From NCBI GenBank assembly GCA_017561025.1, contig JAFZDU010000060.1, positions 1 to 59,212 of the forward strand: a DNA stretch of 59,212 nucleotides, read 5' to 3'. The translations under genes were made by a program, and so were the position numbers. This document shows, one piece after another, positions 27,220-37,900 of the stretch. Under the pieces are notes generated by a model, which did no database searches, was not told the origin of the DNA, and saw only the letters and a list, made by a program, of their open reading frames with translations. This DNA comes from Bacteroidales bacterium (GTDB lineage: Bacteria; Bacteroidota; Bacteroidia; Bacteroidales; F082). How positions within the stretch are numbered: position 1 is the stretch's first letter; every line of letters starts with the position of its first letter.

Positions 27220-27304
27220 GGGCGTTCCGGCTACGCCGTCGGGCTTTCCGCTATATCTTTTTCCGCTTCGCTACAAAAGGATGCCACTCCAATCCCTAAC
27301 GCAT
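27220..27304 (+). repeat. Structured GGGCGTT...AACGC repeat, copy A
   Basis: Begins GGGCGTTCCGGC and ends AATCCCTAACGCAT. Conserved blocks are GGGCGTTCCGGC, GTCGGGCTTTCCGCT, ATCTTT, AAAGGATGC and CAATCCCTAACGC. Possible helices are GCGTT with AACGC (ends), GGC-TAC-GCC (small hairpin) and ATCTTTT with AAAAGGAT. Further copies lie at 43120 (plus) and 58088 (minus). No protein is encoded. Confidence 0.8.
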
Positions 27305-27642
27305 TGAGGCTACTCTGAACAAGGTGCAGACTCTATCAAAAAAAAACATATTTTTTACTGATATTTTTTCATTTTTTTTTATAAATTTGCGCTCACTTAA
27401 ATTTAAGAAAAGATTGTAAAAAAATGTTATCGGTTCGGCACTTTTCTACAATAGCAAATTAATAAACGAACTAATATCCAAATAGTTAGATATATAGATT
27501 AGACATTTACTATAAAGTTATATAGAGAATTACAAATATTTCATTTTCATTAATTATGGTATTCTATTGAGTATCATTTTTTGTCATTTTTATGAATTAA
27601 ATTTCAAATCATTAAATATTATTATTAATTAAATTAACAATT
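27305..27642 (+). promoter_or_regulatory. AT-rich promoter and long leader of the first giant adhesin
   Basis: TAAATTTG at 27382-27389 is a -7 candidate about 254 bases before the ATG. The leader is very AT-rich and includes a small hairpin (TTGTAAAAAA near 27414 with TTTTCTACAA near 27450). No open reading frame is supported. Such a long leader is unusual for this window and may carry regulation or stabilise the mRNA. Confidence 0.4.
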
Positions 27643-30600
27643 ATGAAAAAATTTCTAGCAAGTTTAATGCTTTTGGTGATGTTTGCACCATTCGCATTGC
27701 GTGCCGATGAAATTATCGTCGGCAATGGAACAAGCACGACAGAAGGAGCAAAAACCGAAGACGGTATTGTTTTCTTCTACGACTTCAACAACAGTACAAT
27801 GGACGGTTGGACTGCTATCGACAAAGACGGCGACGGTAACAGTTGGCAAATGTACTTACAAGGCGGTTTAGAAGGAACTGACTGTGTATCTTCATGGACA
27901 TGGGGTTCTTTAGATCCAGAAAACTACTTAATCACAACAGAAACATACACAATCAACAATGGTGATTATTTAGAATGGTACCTTAACACTACAGACGCTT
28001 TCTACCATTATGATATCTACGGCGTTGTTGTTTCTACAGACGGTGAAAACTTTACAACTGTAATGGAAGAAAATATAGCAGCAGCAACAGTAGGTTACGA
28101 AGTAAGAACAGCTGACCTCTCACAATATGCAGGTCAAACAGTTCACATCGGTTTCGTTCATAAAAACGGCGGAAGCTGGTCAAACGGTATCGCTATCGAC
28201 AACGTTAAATATGTAGGTTCAACAAACACAGAAGAACCAGAACAACCAGTTGACCCAGAAGAACCTGTTGATCCTGAACAACCAGAATTAGCTGAAGGTG
28301 AATTAGTAATCGGCGATGGAACATACCAAACTTCTGTTGCTCCTTTCAGAAATTCATACTGCAACTCATGGGTTGAAGCTATCTATCCTTTAAACGAAAT
28401 CGGCAACCAAGCTTTCACAATCAACTCTATCGCTTACAACTGCGCTACAGTTGGCGTAACACAAATGACATTATCAAATGTTTACGTTTACATCGGTGAA
28501 ACAACAAGATCAGAAATCGCTTCATCAAGCGACTGGACTCCAGAAAGCGACCTTACATTAGTTTACTCTGGTTCTGACATCGTTATCGGTGAAGAAGAAT
28601 GGGAAACATTCGTATTAGACACACCATACGAATTCAGCGGTACTAAGAACCTCGTTATAGCTGTTGGTAAAGCCTCTGCACAATACAACAATGCAGTAAA
28701 ATGGTACTATGTTCCAACTGACAACAACTCAATCATGTACATTAACGACGACTATAATGCTTCATTCGCTAATTACCCAACAAACAATGGTTCAGCAAGT
28801 TACCAAAGACCTAACGTTAAATTAGGCTACAGCAACGCTACAACTCCAGATCCAGTTGATCCAGAAGAACCAGAAGTTGAATTGGCAGAAGGCGACACAT
28901 GGCAAAACGCTATCGAAGTTACTTCATATCCTTTCACATCAACTCCTGACTTCGCTAACTTGAACAATGACTATTCATTACCAGGTAGCGGTTCAAACGG
29001 TCCTGATGCAGCTTACAAACTCACATTCGCTGAAGAAACAACAATCAACGCTACTGTTACAGGCGCTAATGCTAAGGTCGCTTTATATGCTGAAAACTTC
29101 AACGGTGAAGACGGTCCTGGCACAGGCAACTACTACGTTCCTGGTCAAGCCCCAAGCAACACATCATTCTTCTATGACTTCAACGACCAATCAATGAACG
29201 GCTGGAGAACAATCGACCAAGATAACGACACATACGCATGGGAAGTATCAGACGGTATGGGTACATATACAGGTTATGAAGGAACACCTTGCCTCCACTC
29301 AGACTCATATATCGGTGCAGCTTTATATCCAGACAACTATGTTGTTACAACTACAGCATACGACATCTCAGAAGGTTCTGAACTCAAATGGTTAGTTAAA
29401 CCACAAGACGCATCATCAGGATATTGCAACGACCACTATGCAGTTGTTGGTTCAACAGACGGCATCTCATTCTTGGAAATCTGGGAAGAAACATTAACTC
29501 CTTCTTACAACTTCGAAGAAAGAACAGTAAGCCTCGACTACTTCGCAGGTCAAACAGTTTATATCGGTTTCCGTCACTACATGTGCAACGGTTCTAACGC
29601 AACAGGCGTTTTAGTTGACAATGTAGAATTGACAAGCGGTACAACAGAAGAACCAGAAACTCCAGTTGATCCAGAACAACCAGAAGGTTTAACAAGCTTC
29701 ATGTTCGACTTCAACGATTCTGATTTAAGCGCATTCACAACAATCGACGCTGACGGCGACGGTCAAAACTGGAACTGCTATGGTTACGGCATTGAAGGTA
29801 GCAGCCTCGCTTCTGAATCATATATCATCGGTGTTGGTATTTTAAATCCAGACAACTACATCTATACAAATGAAAAATATACTATCACAGCTGAATCAGT
29901 ATTGACATACGATGTTTACTGGCAATATGGTGAATATTATTCAGTAATAGTTTCAACAGATGGTGAAAACTTCACAAACGTATTTGAAGAAGGTGTAACA
30001 GGCACAGGTCAAGGTTATTCAGATTCTAAGACAATCGACCTCAGCGCATACGCAGGACAAGAAATCCACATCGGTTTACGTCACTACAACTGTTCAGATG
30101 GTCTCCGCCTTATGTTTGACAGCTTCACATTAACAGACGGCAATGAAGAGCCTGAACAACCAGAAAATCCAGAAAATCCAGAAGAAGGTGCAACAACATT
30201 CTTGTTCAACTTCAACGACCAAACATTAGATGGATTCTCATTAAATGACGCTGACGGTGACGGCATGAATTGGCAAATCTTCCAATATGGCATCGATGGT
30301 GCTAGTGCTCAGTCACACTCATATCATCCAACAACATATGCTGACTTAACACCAGATAACTACCTCACAACAGCAAACGCTTACAGCATTACTGCAACAT
30401 CACAATTAAAATTCAAAGTTAACACAGCATGGGCTGAATACTATGGTGTAGCTGTTTCTGAAGACAATGAAACATTTACAATGGTATATGAAGAAAACTA
30501 CCAAGGTACAGTAAAAGAAGTAACAGTTGACCTCAGCGCATATGCAGGCAAAAACCTTTATATCGCTATTCGTCACTACAACTGCTCAGGCGGTTATATG

Positions 30601-33600
30601 ATTCTCATTGACGACTTAGAATTAACAACAGGTGCTAAGAGAAGCGAAAACAGAGACAGCAAAACTATCGAAATGACAGTTCCTGCTGGCACTTACTACC
30701 TCGTTGCTTCAGCTACAGAAGCTTTCACGGTTGACATCAACACTGTTGAAAACAACGAAGAAGAAGAAAACAATGGCGGTCTCAATCCAGTTGCTCAAGT
30801 AGTAGCAGTTGAAAACGGCAATAACGTTGACGTTGCTTGGAGCTGGGAAAGCATGAGAAGACTCGCTATCGCAGACGCTAAGACAGGTGAAACAAAATAC
30901 ATCAACAGAGATTCAGAACAAGGTTACAACTTCCACAGCTACAGAGTTTATAGAGCTAACGGAAACAACAACCCTGTTATCGTTGCTGACTACATCTCAG
31001 AAACATCATTCCAAGATGCAACATGGGCACAAGCTACATCAGGCGTTTACAGATGGGGCGTTGCTGCTATGTACACAGCACAAGAAGATGAAACAGAAGA
31101 AGGTCGCGGCGGAACAATCTACCACATCAACGAAGACTTCGAATCATGCAGTGTAATGGGCAAACCAGAAGGCTGGACAACATATTCAGTACCATCAACA
31201 GCTAACCAATATGGTAACTGGGCAGTATTAAACGGCCTCGGCATCTACACTCCATACGCTGGTTCAAACGCTATGTATTCTGTTGCTACATCAAATGAAG
31301 CTAACAACTATTACTTAGTAACCCCAGCTATCGACTTGTCAAGATCATTATCACCAACACTCGAGTTCAAATATATCACTCCAGGCTTACTCGGTGGCGA
31401 ATCTAACCTCTTAAGAGTTATGTACAGCGAATCACCAACAGGTCCTTGGACAGAACTCTGGAACAACGGTAGAGTTGACAACTCAATGTGGAACGGCCAA
31501 ATCATCAGCCTCTCAGAATTATCAGGCAAGACTATCTACGTTGCTTTCAACATGGAAGACTACTTCACATTCGGCGTTGGTATCGACAATGTTGTCTTAT
31601 CAGCAATCGAATCAGACGGTCCAATCCCAGTAGCATCAGAAATCGTTTGGTCAAACAGCATCGACAAAGACATGATCACTTCTGTTGCTGTTAACATCAC
31701 AGCTGACGACAACGCTTCAGTTGCTGGTACAACAGTTACATTAGCTAATGTCAACGAACCTGCTTACGTTTACGAAACAACATTAGACGCTACAGGTCAA
31801 TACACATGGACAGAATTCCGCAAAGGCACATACGAATTGACAATCGCATTAGACGGTTACTATTCATGCGCTACAGCTGAAATCATGGAAATCGCAGAAG
31901 CTACAACAATTGAATGTACATTAGAAAAGATGCCAGAAATCATTTCAGGTCTCTACGTATCTCCAACAGCATGGGCTATGTGGAACAACAACGGTACAAG
32001 CTTCAACATCCTCCTCGATGGTACTACAGTAGCACAAAACGTTACAGATAAATACTATCAATTAGATGTAACATCATTAGTTGAAGGTCAAGAATACAAG
32101 ACAACAGTTATGCCTAACGGCGGCGCTGACGAAATGATGGAATACACATGGACATACAGATCATGCAGCAGCTTCGTTGGTGTAACTAACTTGGCAGCAA
32201 CAGTTGAAAACGGCAACCCTGTTTTGACATGGACACTCCCAGAATATGTAAACGTTGATCCAGTTTACGAATTCGCAACAAACTTCGACAATGGTGCTCT
32301 CTACGGTTGGAGAACATTAGACGGCGACGGCGACGGCAACACATGGAAAAACACTTCAGAATTCGCTAACCAAGGCTTCGGCGTTAACGATACATACTGC
32401 GCAGCTTCAATGTCATACGATAACCAATACGGCGCTTTATATCCAAACAACTACCTCGTAACAGAGATTAAGTACACTATGACAGCTGATTCTAAACTCA
32501 CATACGACATCAGCTCACACGACAGAACATACGATGCTGAACACTACGCTGTAGCAGTTTCAACAACAGGTTACGAACCAGGTGACTTCACAATCATCTT
32601 TGAAGAAACATTAAATGCTGGCGCTCCTGCTTACGAAGGCGCATTACAAGGCGAATGGTTCAACAGAGAAATCGACCTCAGCTCATACGCAGGTCTCGAT
32701 ATCTACATCGCATTCCGTCACTACAACTGTACAAACCAAGCATGGGTTAAACTCGACAACGTAAGCTTGACATCATCAGCTAAGAGAGACGACAACGGCG
32801 AATGGTTGTTCTACGACTCAGGCGTTAACGAATCAGCATTCGGTATGATGGATTACAACACATGGGAACCAACAACATTCAACTGGGCTATCATGTTCCC
32901 TGCTGACATCATCACAGCTTACCACGGAACACAAATCACAAAAGTATCTTTGTTCGTCTATGACACTCACGAAGGCGCTTTCAGTATCCACAAAGGCGGT
33001 GAATACGCTCCTGGCACAATGGTTCACGTTCAAACATACAATGCTACAGATTCATTTACTTACCAAGAATTTGAATTGACAACACCTATCACCGTTGACG
33101 CTACAGAAAACCTCTGGATTCAATTCTCAAATACTACAGGTTACTACGTAGCAGCTCACTCAGCAGACTGCGGCGATCCTAACAGCCGTTGGATCTCAAC
33201 AGACGATGGTGCTACATGGTTCGACAGCGAATTCTTCGGCACTGGATGGTATGGCTCATGGCAAATCCGCGCTTACGTTGAAGGCGAAGGTTCAGAACCA
33301 GGCGATGACAACAACAACGGCAACGCTAACGCAGAAGTTCTCGGAACAATGATCTACCGTGACGGCCAACTCCTCACAGCAGAACCATTCACATCAGAAA
33401 CATACGTTGACGCTGAAATTACAGAAGGTGAACATGAATATGCAGTAAGAGTTGTTTACGACGGCGCAAGCGACGTAACATACTACGCAATGTCATGCCC
33501 ACAAGAAGTAACAGTAAACATTGAAATTGAAGAAGAATGCGCAGCTCCTGAAAACCTCTTCGGTCAATACAGATACAACGAAGACGGCACATTCGGCGCA

Positions 33601-34650
33601 GAATTAATCTGGCCTTACTCAGTAGCTACATCAGAATGGTTATACTACGACAACGGCGTTAACCAAGACGGTATCGGCGGTCCAGCATCATTCTACTGGG
33701 GTATCATGTTCCCAGCAGCATCTCTCAACCCATACAACGGTTCTTACTTGACAAAGGTATCTATCTTCGACTTCGCTCAATCAGAAGGTGACATCAACAT
33801 CTACTACGGCGGCACAACAGCTCCTGGCACATTGGTTCACACACAACCATACGCAACAACAGGCGTTGGCGCATTCGTTGAATACGACTTGACAAGCGCT
33901 CTTCCTATCGATATCACAGAAAACCTCTGGGTTATCTTCAGCACAGGCCAAGGCACTAACTACCCAGCATCATGCTGCTCAGACACTGGCGATCCTAACG
34001 GCCGCTGGATCTCAATGGACGGCGCTGTTTGGGAAGACGTTGCTTCATACGGATTGTACGACACATGGATGATCCGTGCTATGGTTTCAAGCAGCGCTAA
34101 AGCTGAAGTTTCAGAACTCAAAGCTTTAGACTATGAATACACAGCAAGTGAAGGTTCATTCGTTGCTATGGGCGAATCAAGAGGCGAAACATTCGAACAC
34201 TACAACATCTATCGCGGTACTTCAGCTAACAACTTCGAAAAAGTTGGCGAAAGCACTGAAGGTACATACTTCGACGAAGTTGCAGAAGGTACATACTACT
34301 ACCAAGTAACTGCAGTTTATACAAACAACGGTGAAGAATGCGAATCAGAACCAGCATCAGCTTACAACTCTGATCAAAACTATGTAGTAGTTGAAGTTAC
34401 AGCTATCAACGAAAACGGTGTCAACGGCATGATGATTTATCCTAACCCAACTAAGGATAACTTGAACATCACAGCTGAAGGCATGACAAACATCACCATC
34501 ACAAATGCTTTAGGTCAAGTTATGTATAATGAAGAAGTTGTTTCTGACAACCAAATCATCAACATGGCTCAATACGAAGCAGGCATTTATATGGTACGCA
34601 TCACAACAGAAAACGGCGTTACAGTAAAACAAGTTACTGTTGTAAAATAA
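27643..34650 (+). CDS. Giant T9SS-secreted adhesin with cleaved-adhesin modules
   Basis: A 2335-residue protein. It has a signal peptide (MKKFLASLMLLVMFAPFALR, then AD) and a first cleaved-adhesin (choice-of-anchor J) module at about 40-190. A Pro-Glu linker leads to a beta domain (about 225-400; SYCNSWVEAIYPLNEIG). From about 416 a PPC-like beta-sandwich begins (DTWQNAI to NYYVPG, about 500); three adhesin modules are inserted, and the sandwich resumes at about 1005-1040 (MTVPAGTYYLVASATEAF). Fn3-like and further adhesin/hemagglutinin-type modules follow to about 2240, ending with a type A T9SS sorting domain (MIYPNPTKDNLNITAEGM to VKQVTVVK). Module hallmarks are DADGDG-NW, PDNYLVT and IA-RHYNC. 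It resembles the gingipain/HagA adhesin parts of Porphyromonas and should be surface-exposed or released. Ligands are unknown. Codon use is extremely uniform (Thr ACA, Glu GAA, Gln CAA), suggesting high expression. Confidence 0.85.
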   Translation: MKKFLASLMLLVMFAPFALRADEIIVGNGTSTTEGAKTEDGIVFFYDFNNSTMDGWTAIDKDGDGNSWQMYLQGGLEGTDCVSSWTWGSLDPENYLITTETYTINNGDYLEWYLNTTDAFYHYDIYGVVVSTDGENFTTVMEENIAAATVGYEVRTADLSQYAGQTVHIGFVHKNGGSWSNGIAIDNVKYVGSTNTEEPEQPVDPEEPVDPEQPELAEGELVIGDGTYQTSVAPFRNSYCNSWVEAIYPLNEIGNQAFTINSIAYNCATVGVTQMTLSNVYVYIGETTRSEIASSSDWTPESDLTLVYSGSDIVIGEEEWETFVLDTPYEFSGTKNLVIAVGKASAQYNNAVKWYYVPTDNNSIMYINDDYNASFANYPTNNGSASYQRPNVKLGYSNATTPDPVDPEEPEVELAEGDTWQNAIEVTSYPFTSTPDFANLNNDYSLPGSGSNGPDAAYKLTFAEETTINATVTGANAKVALYAENFNGEDGPGTGNYYVPGQAPSNTSFFYDFNDQSMNGWRTIDQDNDTYAWEVSDGMGTYTGYEGTPCLHSDSYIGAALYPDNYVVTTTAYDISEGSELKWLVKPQDASSGYCNDHYAVVGSTDGISFLEIWEETLTPSYNFEERTVSLDYFAGQTVYIGFRHYMCNGSNATGVLVDNVELTSGTTEEPETPVDPEQPEGLTSFMFDFNDSDLSAFTTIDADGDGQNWNCYGYGIEGSSLASESYIIGVGILNPDNYIYTNEKYTITAESVLTYDVYWQYGEYYSVIVSTDGENFTNVFEEGVTGTGQGYSDSKTIDLSAYAGQEIHIGLRHYNCSDGLRLMFDSFTLTDGNEEPEQPENPENPEEGATTFLFNFNDQTLDGFSLNDADGDGMNWQIFQYGIDGASAQSHSYHPTTYADLTPDNYLTTANAYSITATSQLKFKVNTAWAEYYGVAVSEDNETFTMVYEENYQGTVKEVTVDLSAYAGKNLYIAIRHYNCSGGYMILIDDLELTTGAKRSENRDSKTIEMTVPAGTYYLVASATEAFTVDINTVENNEEEENNGGLNPVAQVVAVENGNNVDVAWSWESMRRLAIADAKTGETKYINRDSEQGYNFHSYRVYRANGNNNPVIVADYISETSFQDATWAQATSGVYRWGVAAMYTAQEDETEEGRGGTIYHINEDFESCSVMGKPEGWTTYSVPSTANQYGNWAVLNGLGIYTPYAGSNAMYSVATSNEANNYYLVTPAIDLSRSLSPTLEFKYITPGLLGGESNLLRVMYSESPTGPWTELWNNGRVDNSMWNGQIISLSELSGKTIYVAFNMEDYFTFGVGIDNVVLSAIESDGPIPVASEIVWSNSIDKDMITSVAVNITADDNASVAGTTVTLANVNEPAYVYETTLDATGQYTWTEFRKGTYELTIALDGYYSCATAEIMEIAEATTIECTLEKMPEIISGLYVSPTAWAMWNNNGTSFNILLDGTTVAQNVTDKYYQLDVTSLVEGQEYKTTVMPNGGADEMMEYTWTYRSCSSFVGVTNLAATVENGNPVLTWTLPEYVNVDPVYEFATNFDNGALYGWRTLDGDGDGNTWKNTSEFANQGFGVNDTYCAASMSYDNQYGALYPNNYLVTEIKYTMTADSKLTYDISSHDRTYDAEHYAVAVSTTGYEPGDFTIIFEETLNAGAPAYEGALQGEWFNREIDLSSYAGLDIYIAFRHYNCTNQAWVKLDNVSLTSSAKRDDNGEWLFYDSGVNESAFGMMDYNTWEPTTFNWAIMFPADIITAYHGTQITKVSLFVYDTHEGAFSIHKGGEYAPGTMVHVQTYNATDSFTYQEFELTTPITVDATENLWIQFSNTTGYYVAAHSADCGDPNSRWISTDDGATWFDSEFFGTGWYGSWQIRAYVEGEGSEPGDDNNNGNANAEVLGTMIYRDGQLLTAEPFTSETYVDAEITEGEHEYAVRVVYDGASDVTYYAMSCPQEVTVNIEIEEECAAPENLFGQYRYNEDGTFGAELIWPYSVATSEWLYYDNGVNQDGIGGPASFYWGIMFPAASLNPYNGSYLTKVSIFDFAQSEGDINIYYGGTTAPGTLVHTQPYATTGVGAFVEYDLTSALPIDITENLWVIFSTGQGTNYPASCCSDTGDPNGRWISMDGAVWEDVASYGLYDTWMIRAMVSSSAKAEVSELKALDYEYTASEGSFVAMGESRGETFEHYNIYRGTSANNFEKVGESTEGTYFDEVAEGTYYYQVTAVYTNNGEECESEPASAYNSDQNYVVVEVTAINENGVNGMMIYPNPTKDNLNITAEGMTNITITNALGQVMYNEEVVSDNQIINMAQYEAGIYMVRITTENGVTVKQVTVVK
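27916..28293 (+). repeat. 378-base block shared with the second giant adhesin (copy 1)
   Basis: Matches 36915-37292 without gaps. By hand count about 15 of 378 bases differ, half of them clustered in one 12-base patch (28172-28183). The block covers the second half of an adhesin module plus its PEQPVDPEEP linker. Confidence 0.85.
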
Positions 34651-34721
34651 TATGGAGAAATTCAGAAACTCAGAACCTCAGAATATTTTGAGGTTTTGAA
34701 TTTCTGAGATTCTGAAATTCT

Positions 34722-34752
34722 AAAAAAGGCGGTCTTCGGACTGCCTTTTTTC
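34722..34752 (+). terminator. Intrinsic terminator of the first giant adhesin
   Basis: AAAAAAGGCGGTC, a TTCG tetraloop, then GACTGCCTTTTTT. It is preceded at 34656-34720 by a decayed inverted repeat built of CTCAGAA/TTCTGAG words. Confidence 0.9.
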
Positions 34753-34819
34753 ATTAAAAAAAATTGCTTATTCGGTATTTTTTTACTTATATTTATTTCG
34801 TTATTTCAAATTTGTTTTT

Positions 34820-34827
34820 TAAATTTG
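34820..34827 (+). promoter_or_regulatory. Possible -7 box of the second giant adhesin
   Basis: TAAATTTG fits TAnnTTTG about 100 bases before the ATG at 34926. The -33 element is unclear. The same box sequence precedes the first adhesin gene. Confidence 0.4.
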
Positions 34828-34925
34828 CAACCTCTTAAGAACTAGATACATCAAACTACCAAAAACCTGATTTTACGACTAGTTTGGACATTAAATTTTT
34901 TAATTACATATTTAAAATTCAAATT

Positions 34926-37900
34926 ATGAAAAAGTTTTTACTTAGCTTAATGCTTATGGTGATGTTTGCACCATTCGCATTGCACGCCGATGAAATTATC
35001 GTTGGCAACGGAACCAGCAACACAAACATGGCTCCGTTTGGAAACTCTTACTGTTACTCTTGGACAGAGATGATCTACCAAAGTAGCGAAATCGGACAAG
35101 CATGTGACATCACATCTTTGTCATTCCAATGCGCAACAACAGGATTTTTCGGTACTATGACAGTATCAGAAATGAATGTTTATCTCGCAGAAGTAACAAA
35201 ATCAGAACTTGCCACTGGTAACTTCACACCTGAATCAGACCTCACATTAGTCTACTCAGGCACTAACTTTGTTATTGGTGATGAAGAATGGGAAACATTA
35301 ACATTAGACACACCATTCTCATACAGCGGCAACAACAACCTCGTTATCGTTATTTCAAAAAGCAGCGCTAGCGGAAATAATATGAACATCAGATGGACAA
35401 GCGATCAAATTGCTAACAGCATCATGTTCGACTTCAGCGATTCAAATCCTGATGCAGCTTTATTCCCAAATGCTAGCGGTCACACAGCTGGCAATGGTTA
35501 CCTCTACAACCAAAGACCTATCGTTAAATTAGGTACAGGCGCTACAAACCCTGGCGAAGGCGAAGGTGAAGAAGGCGAAGGTGAAGGCAACGAAAACATT
35601 GGCACTCCAACTCATGAATTAGTTGTTGGTACAGCAGACGCTACTACTGCTAATGTTCCTTTCAAAACAACATACAAATACTCATGGATTGAAACAATCT
35701 ATCCACAAAATGAATTATGCGATGCTGGTACAATCTACTCTATCGCTTACCACTGCGCTACAGTTAACAACAGCGGTTACACACTCTCAAATGTTGACAT
35801 TTACCTCGGTGAAACATCAAAGAGTGTTTATTCATCATCATCAGACTGGACACCAGAAAGCGAACTCACTTTAGTTTATTCTGGCAGCAATGTTGAATTA
35901 GGTGACGAAGAATGGGAAACATTCGTTTTCAATACTCCATTCGAATATAGCGGCAACAACAATCTCGTTATCGCTGTAGGTAAAAAAGCTAGCGAAACAA
36001 CAAGTACAGCATTCAAATGGTACTACTCAATGCCAGAAGAGGGAAACGTATTAATCACATATAACGACTACGACTCAAGCTATGGAAATTATCCATCAGG
36101 TGCTGGTTATGATCCTAGCTACATGAGAGCTGACATAAAAATAGGTTACACTCCAACTGAAGGCGGTGACAACGAAGGCGAAGGCGAAGGCGGTGAAGGT
36201 AACGAAGGCGAAGGTAACGAAGGTGTATTATTCTCATACGACTTCAACGATGGCACAATGACAGGTTGGAGAGCAATCGACCAAGACGGCGACAACAAAA
36301 ACTGGCGTATGGCTTATTATGAAGGCGTTGATGGAACTGCATGTCTTGCTTCTGACACATATTCAGGTGGCGACCTTTATCCAGACAATATCATTGTTAC
36401 AGAAACTGCTTACACAATTGCTAACGACAGCGAATTATCATGGCAAACTCGTCCTTACGATGCTAGCTTCTGTGAAGAACATTACGCAATTGTAGTTTCT
36501 ACAGACAATGCTACATTCACAAATGTTTGGGAAGAAACATTGACATCATCTTACGTATACTCAGAAAGAACATTAGACCTCAGCGCTTACGCTGGTCAAA
36601 CTGTTTACGTTGGTTTCCGTCACTACAACTGTAATGGTTCTAATGCTACTGCTTTATTGATTGACGATGTTGTATTAACAGGCAGCAACAACAACGAAAG
36701 CGGCAACGAAGGTGAAGGCGGCAACGAAGGTGAAGGTGGCGAAGGTAATGAAGGTGAAGGTGGTGTTGTTTTCTTCTATGACTTCAACGACGGTACTTTC
36801 AACGGCATGACATCTATCGACAAAGACGGCGACGGCATTGAATGGATGATGTATGATGGCGGTGGTGTTGATGCAACATACGCTGTATCATCATGGACAT
36901 ACGGCATGTACACTCCAGAAAACTACTTAATCACAACAGAAACATACACAATCAACAATGGTGATTACTTAGAATGGTACCTTAACACTACAGACGCTTT
37001 CTACCCTCATGATATCTACGGCGTTGTTGTTTCTGCTGACGGTGAAAACTTTACAACTGTCATGGAAGAAAATATAGCAGCTGCAACAGTAGGTTACGAA
37101 GTAAGAACAGCTGACCTCTCACAATATGCAGGTCAAACAGTTCACATCGGTTTCGTTCATAAAAACGGTGGATATAATTCAAACGGTATCGCTATCGACA
37201 ACGTTAAATATGTAGGTTCAACAAATACAGAAGAACCAGAACAACCAGTTGACCCAGAAGAACCTGTTGATCCTGAACAACCAGAATTAGCTACAACTTT
37301 CAACTTCGACTTCAACAGCAACTTAGAAGGCTGGACAATTATCGACGTTAACAACGACACTTACACATGGGAAATCTCTGACGGTATCATGCAAGTTGGT
37401 TCAGACGGCACAAAATGTCTCTTCTCTTTATCAACAAGCTTACAACCTAACGACTACGTTGTAACAGAATCAGCATATTCAATCACAGAAACTTCAACAC
37501 TTTCATTTGAAGTCAAAACTGACAACAAATTCTATCCTGACTACTATAGCGTAGAAATTTCAGAAGACGGTGAAAACTTCACTGTTGTTATGGAAGAAAA
37601 TGCTCCAGAAGCTTACACAACAAAAAATATCGACCTCAGTGCATACGCAGGTAAAAACCTTTACATTGCATTCCACCACTTCAACAGTAACTATTGTGCT
37701 GGTGTTTTGATTGACAATGCTGTTTTATCAACAGAAGGCGGCAATGTTGATCCACAAGAAACAGAAGGTGACACATGGCAAAACGCTATCGTTGTTTCTG
37801 AATATCCATTCACATCAACACCTGACTACGCTAACTTGAACAATGACTACACATTGCCAGGTGAAACAGAAGACGGTGCTGACGCTGTTTACAAACTCAC

